From Monosporascus cannonballus (taxonomy: Eukaryota > Ascomycota > Sordariomycetes > Xylariales): 64,000 nt of DNA. Under the pieces are notes generated by a model, which made no database searches, was not told the origin of the DNA, and worked only from the letters and a program-made list of their open reading frames with translations. The position numbers were made by a program, and so were the translations under genes. The stretch's first letter is position 1, and the number at the start of each line of letters is the position of its first letter. Shown piece after piece: positions 59,455 through 64,000 of this stretch. Where the stretch lies: NCBI GenBank assembly GCA_004154925.1, contig QJNS01000059.1, positions 288,176 through 352,175 on the forward strand. The letters run 5' to 3'.

Positions 59455-60659
59455 CTAAGACTTGGTGGAGGCCCAGTCAACCATCGCATCCTCTCCCATC
59501 TTTTCCTTGATAAGACGGTGGGCTAAGATCCCAGAGGGCCGCTCCCAAAGCAGGGTCCTCAGCCTGTTTTGATTGCGATCCGAGCTGACCGGGGTCATCA
59601 AAGTAAGCGCCGTTCCATCCCTTCTCCTCGACCTCGGGAGCTGTCGCAGCGTATAACGCGCTGTAAGAGCCTTGCTCGACGTCGCGGCCGGCGAATAACA
59701 TCATATTCGTGGCGATATCTTGCCGAACAGTCCGGGACAGGCATCCCCCCACTGCTGCTGCATTGCAGTGTTCACCTGAGGTTTGAGTCAGCAAGGACGT
59801 TTAGTGGAAGTGTACAGTAGCAAATGGACATACTGCGCCGGGGTGGACGGATAGGGCATAGATGTTGTCTCCGTTCGGTTTGATAACTCTGTCCACAAAG
59901 CCGAACTTGACGCCAAGGACAATAGCCACCTTGGCCCTGCCATAGAGTTCGAGATTGCCGACCTTCGGGTCGTTGATCTCGTCGATGGAACCGAAGTGGA
60001 CAACCGATGGCGCCGCCTCATGCTGCTTGGACGACTCCCAGAAAATGCGAGGGTCTAGAGCATCGGGGATCTTAGAGGTCTTGCGGATGAGCGGGAAGAG
60101 CAAGTTGCAAACGTAGAATTGCCCCAGCCAGTTCACCTGGAAGTGACGGTCGATGCCATCGGCCGTCTCGCCGTACTGGTTGGCGTTGATACCGGCAGGA
60201 AGGATGAGCTGTACCAACGGTCAGTGGTGTTCGTAATGCCAGGAAGATGTTCTGGGTGCGCGTACGAGATCGAGACGGTCTTCGCGCTCTCGGATGCCTG
60301 TGAAGACCTCCTTGATCTGCTTGAGGTTGCCCATGTCGCAGCCTACCCACTCGATCTTCGCATCCTGACCGACCTCTTCCTTGATCTTCTTAATGGCGTC
60401 TTCGCCTTGGTCTTCCTTGCGGTTGACCATAATGACCCTGGCTCCATTCTGCACAAAAGCACGAGAGATTTCATAACTACGAGGCAGGTCAGCGATATTG
60501 TCATGATCGACAACAAGTCAAAACGCATTGTGTAACCAGGTCTCCCAGATAGCTCACTCACCCGATGCCGAATGCGCCGCCAACAACGAGCGCGACCCCG
60601 CCAGTGAGATCGTGGATCTCCTTCTTAGGCCCCACAGCCGGATTGAGTACGGACTGCAT
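59455..60659 (-). CDS. Short-chain dehydrogenase/reductase with two compensating frame breaks
   Basis: Exons on the minus strand: 60659-60562, 60476-60266, 60208-59834 and 59775-59455; introns 85, 57 and 58 bases. The product would be about 335 residues: Rossmann glycine motif GGAFGIG at about 27-33 (exon junction within the last Gly), NADP-side region VNRKEDQ, catalytic Ser177 (HFGSID), Tyr192 and Lys196 (YGRAK). The last exon opens in frame (VNTAMQQQWGDACPGLFGKI) and closes in the same frame (HRLIKEKMGEDAMVDWAS). The middle, however (ATNMMLFAGRDVEQGSYS to ALGAALWDLS), lies in another frame, implying a missing base near 59717 and an extra base near 59530. Either the gene is damaged or the consensus has two indel errors. 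It resembles retinol-dehydrogenase-like fungal SDRs; the substrate is unknown. Confidence 0.78.
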
Positions 60660-61099
60660 GTTTCTCGACTGATCCCCAAAGTTCAGAGTAGTAGATGCGA
60701 TGGATTTGATATGAAGAAGTTGGAGGATTAAACGTGTGGTTGGTAACGAGGATAGCTAAGCATTTATGCCTTGGATATGTGTAAGGGACTTATTAAGTTT
60801 GTTGTTGATATAAGAATGAGAGTATATAGACGTTGATGAACATATTATTGAAATCGTCTTTTACGTCATTCACGGGTGCATCATCGTTCTGGCGTCATAA
60901 TTAGGACTCCATTCGGGTCATATGCTCCTCACGTCCCATGTTTGCGGTGAACGCTGGAATGACGTTGCGAATGCATCACCCAACCCTTCTAATCCACCGC
61001 GTTTGAACACCTCATTTGTGAAATGCAACACACCCCAATTGGCCTCAACTCAGAACAAACTCACGGCGTTTGCCACTTCGTCCAATGTAGGTACCGTGC
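60660..61099. other. Intergenic
   Basis: Upstream of the SDR gene and 3' flank of the small unknown gene. A TATATAG-like box on the minus strand near 60825 is about 165 bases upstream of the SDR start. Nothing else recognised. Confidence 0.5.
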
Positions 61100-61689
61100 T
61101 TAATTGAACCAGTCGACGCCTCTAATTACACGATCACAGATATAACCCGTGATCAAGGCGTACACGCCCTTGAGAGAGATGTCGATGATCTGCTCGTTGA
61201 TCGGCCACGTCCAGGGCAGCGCGCTCGCGCCCGCCGTGTTTTCGACCACCTGGTCCATCATGATCCGAATACCCGTGTGCATGAAGGATGCCACCGGACC
61301 GATGATTCCGTAGTAAGACATGATGGCTCGGACGGGTCCTGCCAGAAATCCCATCCCGAAGTGGTGAACGTGGTTGAGGATATCTGGGTAGCGTCCAAAA
61401 CTGTCCGACAGCCCGAGATGGGTCGCTACGGTGCGTCCCGGGACGTAAGAGTTCGGTCTATGCGTGAAGACTTGCTCAACCTTGCTCACAAGAGCCATTC
61501 TGTAATAGAAAGTTAATGGTCTGAGATCAAGTTTGGAACAATAGAGCAAAGTTACCCAGCAGCACCCGCAAGGCCGGCACCCAGACCAATCGCTGCTGCC
61601 GTGCCAAGGGTGACCTGGGGAATGCGTGGATATGCAGACTTCTCGTCCACATGTGAGAAGGTGCCAGTTGCTGTATGATACTGCGGCAT
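61100..61689 (-). CDS. Small unknown protein, 177 residues
   Basis: Exons 61689-61556 and 61499-61100 on the minus strand; the 56-base intron starts GTAACT and ends TTACAG, with a TTAAC branch. The spliced start reads MPQYHTATGTFSHVDEKSAY then RIPQVTLGTAAAIGLGAGLA, a Gly/Ala-rich hydrophobic helix (about 27-47) that could be a membrane anchor or glycine-zipper segment. The rest (RPNSYVPGRTVATHLGLSDS and HVHHFGMGFLAGPVRAIMSY, then INEQIIDISLKGVYALITGY) is amphipathic with further hydrophobic stretches. I recognise no family. The splice and codon pattern make a real gene likely. A TATATAG box on the minus strand lies about 145 bases upstream. Confidence 0.65.
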
Positions 61690-62817
61690 CGTGTCTGCTG
61701 AAAGACTGAAAGATAGGCAGAGGAGTCGGGTTGTGAGTGCTTATGTCAATAATTGGTGGGTGGTATGTCGATAACTCGCGAACGACTGGAATATTGATAA
61801 TGCTCTAGCCGCACAGCTCTATTAGGTGTGCTATATAAGGTGTAGGATATCACGGTTCACCTGCGCGTAATGTTATAATATGCAATGGGTGTGGCGTCAA
61901 CCTTACGTCACTATAAATGAGTTACGGCATTGGAATTGGCCGAAAAACCTAACTCAAACAGATCTGCGAGTGTTGCGCAGCGCAAGAGGCTCAGCCTCGA
62001 GTCTACAGTAGCAAGCATCGTTGTTGCTCGATTATTACAGCAATCTGTGCCAGTTCATCCGTTATTCGGTGCTGCCTTCGAGCGCTCTTATTCCCAGCCG
62101 TCATCAGTGTCGAACGATCTTGTACAGAGCAACCCCTCGAAGATCAGCTTTCGGGAGTTGCACTTCGGTCCCGGGTGCCAGCAGGGATTCACACACCGAC
62201 CGGGCTCAAAAGGCATTAGAGAGACGGGCGTCCCGGAAGGCCGGGGCGGAAAGAATGGAGGCCCGCAACCAAGCAGGGTCCAGGCTCTCTTCCGGAATAG
62301 GGGGCTTCAAACTAGTTTTTATAGTTCGCTACCTAGCTGCACACAGAGCCCCCTGGAAGATATTCAATTTGCGATTGGTAGAACCTCGAGGTTTGTCAGA
62401 GACAATCTACATGGCATCATTCGGCTCCGTCTGTCAGTCATGCATGCATCTGGTGAAAACGCGACACAATCTCCTTTAATCTGAATAAGTCGAACGAGTT
62501 TAACCTGGCATCAGAGTAGTCTAGTTTCACAAGGGTCGCGATTTGCTTGTAAGGTCTTCTCTCCTTTTTTGTGGGAGCACGACTTCCTACCATAGATAAG
62601 TACACCTGCCCAGAGCGTCTACGACCGGCAGAAGAATCGAATCAAATGAGTCCACATGAGAATATACCGGCCCCGCCGATGTTAACTTTTCCCAAACCCC
62701 CAAAGCTAAATCAAATGCGCCCAGATGTAAGCAGGCAGCCTCTGCGCCGGCCGTGTTGATCTCTGCTGCAGGTGTCACCCTGTGAAAATAGCCAGGACGC
62801 CGCCGTCATCGGCACCG
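61690..62817. other. Intergenic, no gene supported
   Basis: The open frames at 61930-62480 are unrecognised and lack plausible splice partners. The region lies between two same-strand genes. Confidence 0.5.
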
Positions 62818-63894
62818 CTAGCGGAACCGCAGTCCGCGTCTGGCGTGGCGACCATCGCTCGTCCGCGCGGCAGCGGGCGCCGTCACGATCTCCGTGACGG
62901 TGACGATGACGGGGCCGTCGTCGTCGCCAGTCTCACCCCAGTTCGGCAGACCTCCCGTCTCCGTAGGAGCCGGCGGCGGCGGCGGCGCAGCCTCTGAGGT
63001 TCCGCCTTCGCCGCCCCCGCCCTCCTTGTCGTCGTGTTCCCCTTCCTCTTTACCTTCGCCTCCCCGTCCGTCCTGGCCCTCGTTGGCGGCGGCCGGGATG
63101 CGGGCGGGCGCACCGGGCTCCTCGCTGACGAGCCGGACGCCCCTCGCGGGCGGGCCGTTGCGGTAGTCGCCGGCCTCGCAGGCGTCGTTGATGCCCCAGC
63201 ACTTGCGCTCCCAGACGCGGCAGTTGCGGTTCCCCGACGGCGGCGCGGCGTCGTAGCACGCGTCGGCCTGGCCCCAGCAGTCCTCGGCGGCCGCCCAGCA
63301 GCCCCGCTCCGTCGAGTACGCCGCCACCTCGACGCCGACCCAGTTGGCGTTCTTGATCAGGTAGTCGGCGGGGACGCCCCCGGTCCTCTGCCTCGTCGCC
63401 GAGGACGGCGCCTTCTTATTACCGACGGCGGCAGATACGGAAGGCGATGACGAGGAGGGAGGCACGAAGACCGGGGGCCCAGGGACGGGGTAGGGAAATT
63501 TCGGGTTTTCGCTGTATATGTTGAACGTGAGGCCGGGATCGCCCGCGGCCACGTGGCCGGGGATGCTGACGCTTCTGTCGGCGGGCACGGAGAACGGCGC
63601 CGACGAGCCTTCCACAAAGACCTGGGCGCAACCCACGTAGAACTGCGGGTCACCCTCGTGGGCGTTCTGGAGGGCGAGCAGCTCGGGCCGGAAGAGCCAG
63701 TTGCCCGCGGGCAGCCCTGCGGGGATCCGGACGGACAGCAGGCCGTCGGTCCGCATCAGCTTCTCGGTGCACCACAACCCCGCCTCCTCGTCGTACCCCT
63801 CGTCCCAAAGCTTGAACCAGCCCGGTCCGGCGGCCGACCCCTTGGCCATGTCGTCGAGCTGCTTCGCGTAGACGGCGCAGGGTCCCTTGTGCGA
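62818..63894 (-). CDS. AA9 lytic polysaccharide monooxygenase-like protein, 3' exon only
   Basis: Last exon, 358 codons, preceded by a good acceptor (CTAAC branch, CACTAG) at 63895; the 5' exons with the signal peptide and His1 lie beyond the window. The AA9 core is recognisable: SHKGPCAVYAKQLDDM, GWFKLWDEGYDEE, LMRTDGLLSVRIPAGLPAGN, and DPQFYVGCAQVFVEG (the Q-x-Y block with the axial Tyr). A Cys/Trp-rich module follows (GCWAAAEDCWGQADACYDAA, then NCRVWERKCWGINDACEAGD), as in a subgroup of fungal AA9 proteins, and a Pro/Gly/Glu-rich tail ending near VIVTVTEIVTAP. Unusually, the family's RHE..ALH segment reads RPELLALQ here. These enzymes oxidise cellulose or other glycans with copper; whether this one does is open. 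Confidence 0.8.
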   Translation of the reverse strand, partial: SHKGPCAVYAKQLDDMAKGSAAGPGWFKLWDEGYDEEAGLWCTEKLMRTDGLLSVRIPAGLPAGNWLFRPELLALQNAHEGDPQFYVGCAQVFVEGSSAPFSVPADRSVSIPGHVAAGDPGLTFNIYSENPKFPYPVPGPPVFVPPSSSSPSVSAAVGNKKAPSSATRQRTGGVPADYLIKNANWVGVEVAAYSTERGCWAAAEDCWGQADACYDAAPPSGNRNCRVWERKCWGINDACEAGDYRNGPPARGVRLVSEEPGAPARIPAAANEGQDGRGGEGKEEGEHDDKEGGGGEGGTSEAAPPPPPAPTETGGLPNWGETGDDDGPVIVTVTEIVTAPAAARTSDGRHARRGLRFR

Positions 63895-64000
63895 CTAGTG
63901 ACGTTAGGCTCCGTCGTGGTTGGGTAGTTTAGGGGATGATAAGGCTGGGGGATAAATTAAAAAAAAAAAGGGGGGGGGGGGGGCCAGGGGCCCATGGGGT
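63895..64000. other. Intron and homopolymer-rich window edge
   Basis: Begins as intron of the AA9-like gene and then passes into an A run followed by a G run and GGCCAGGGGCCCATGGGG. The composition suggests a contig end of low reliability. Confidence 0.6.

Noticed and set aside
63034..63927. Plus-strand Arg/Gly/Val-rich frames opposite the AA9-like exon
   Set aside because: They are antisense shadows of a GC-rich gene with clear AA9 motifs on the minus strand.

Overview
The window comes from a filamentous ascomycete (Pezizomycotina). The genes carry short introns of about 50-85 bases with GT..AG ends and CTAAC/CTGAC-type branch sites. The gene set (SUN/GH132 wall protein, AA9 polysaccharide monooxygenase, Nkin-type kinesin, RAD6, SPT3, PPM1, CSN12) is typical of that group. 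A 15-kb AT-rich block shows C-to-T and G-to-A decay of transposon copies on both strands, the signature of repeat-induced point mutation (RIP). No finer taxonomy is supported. The assembly is imperfect: there is a 38-base N gap between homopolymers, a 28-base poly-T, a homopolymer-rich right end, and several single-base frame breaks.

Left arm (1-29.7 kb): two adjacent broken SnoaL-like genes (1.8-2.9 kb); a GPI-type SUN-family cell-wall protein (4.3-5.9 kb); an AidB-like acyl-CoA dehydrogenase (8.5-10.5 kb); a decayed LINE reverse-transcriptase scrap with an internal duplication (10.9-11.4 kb), tail to tail with a secreted class 3 lipase/feruloyl-esterase-like enzyme (11.4-12.6 kb); a CSN12-type PCI protein (15.2-16.9 kb); mitochondrial acetyl-CoA acetyltransferase (17.7-19.1 kb); RAD6 (20.3-20.9 kb); conventional kinesin (22.3-25.2 kb). 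From 25.2 to 29.7 kb there are no genes, only repeat debris.

Centre (29.8-45.2 kb): an AT-rich, gene-free, RIP-decayed island bounded by a direct repeat of about 140 bp. It contains a complete chromodomain Ty3/Gypsy retrotransposon (37400-44070) with two 379-bp LTRs and a 5-bp target duplication (TTTTC). Its zinc knuckle, protease, reverse transcriptase and chromodomain have been destroyed by transitions. A small inverted-repeat (MITE-like) element and two islands of normal base composition lie inside the block. A degenerate repeat array (45.2-46.0 kb) leads straight into a putative amidoligase gene interrupted by one in-frame TAG (46.1-47.3 kb).

Right arm (47.3-64 kb): a multi-pass membrane protein (48.8-49.9 kb); PPM1/LCMT1 (51.0-52.2 kb) convergent with the SAGA subunit SPT3 (52.6-53.5 kb); an unrecognised 283-residue protein (55.3-56.2 kb); a 2,125-bp piggyBac-type DNA transposon with perfect 42-bp terminal inverted repeats and a dead transposase (56.5-58.6 kb); a short-chain dehydrogenase with two compensating frame breaks (59.5-60.7 kb); a small unknown protein (61.1-61.7 kb); and the 3' part of an AA9 protein with unusual active-site surroundings, running off the right edge.

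The intact genes are mostly unrelated housekeeping functions and do not form an obvious cluster or pathway. The most unusual content is the layered transposon structure, the amidoligase gene beside it, and the non-canonical AA9 protein.
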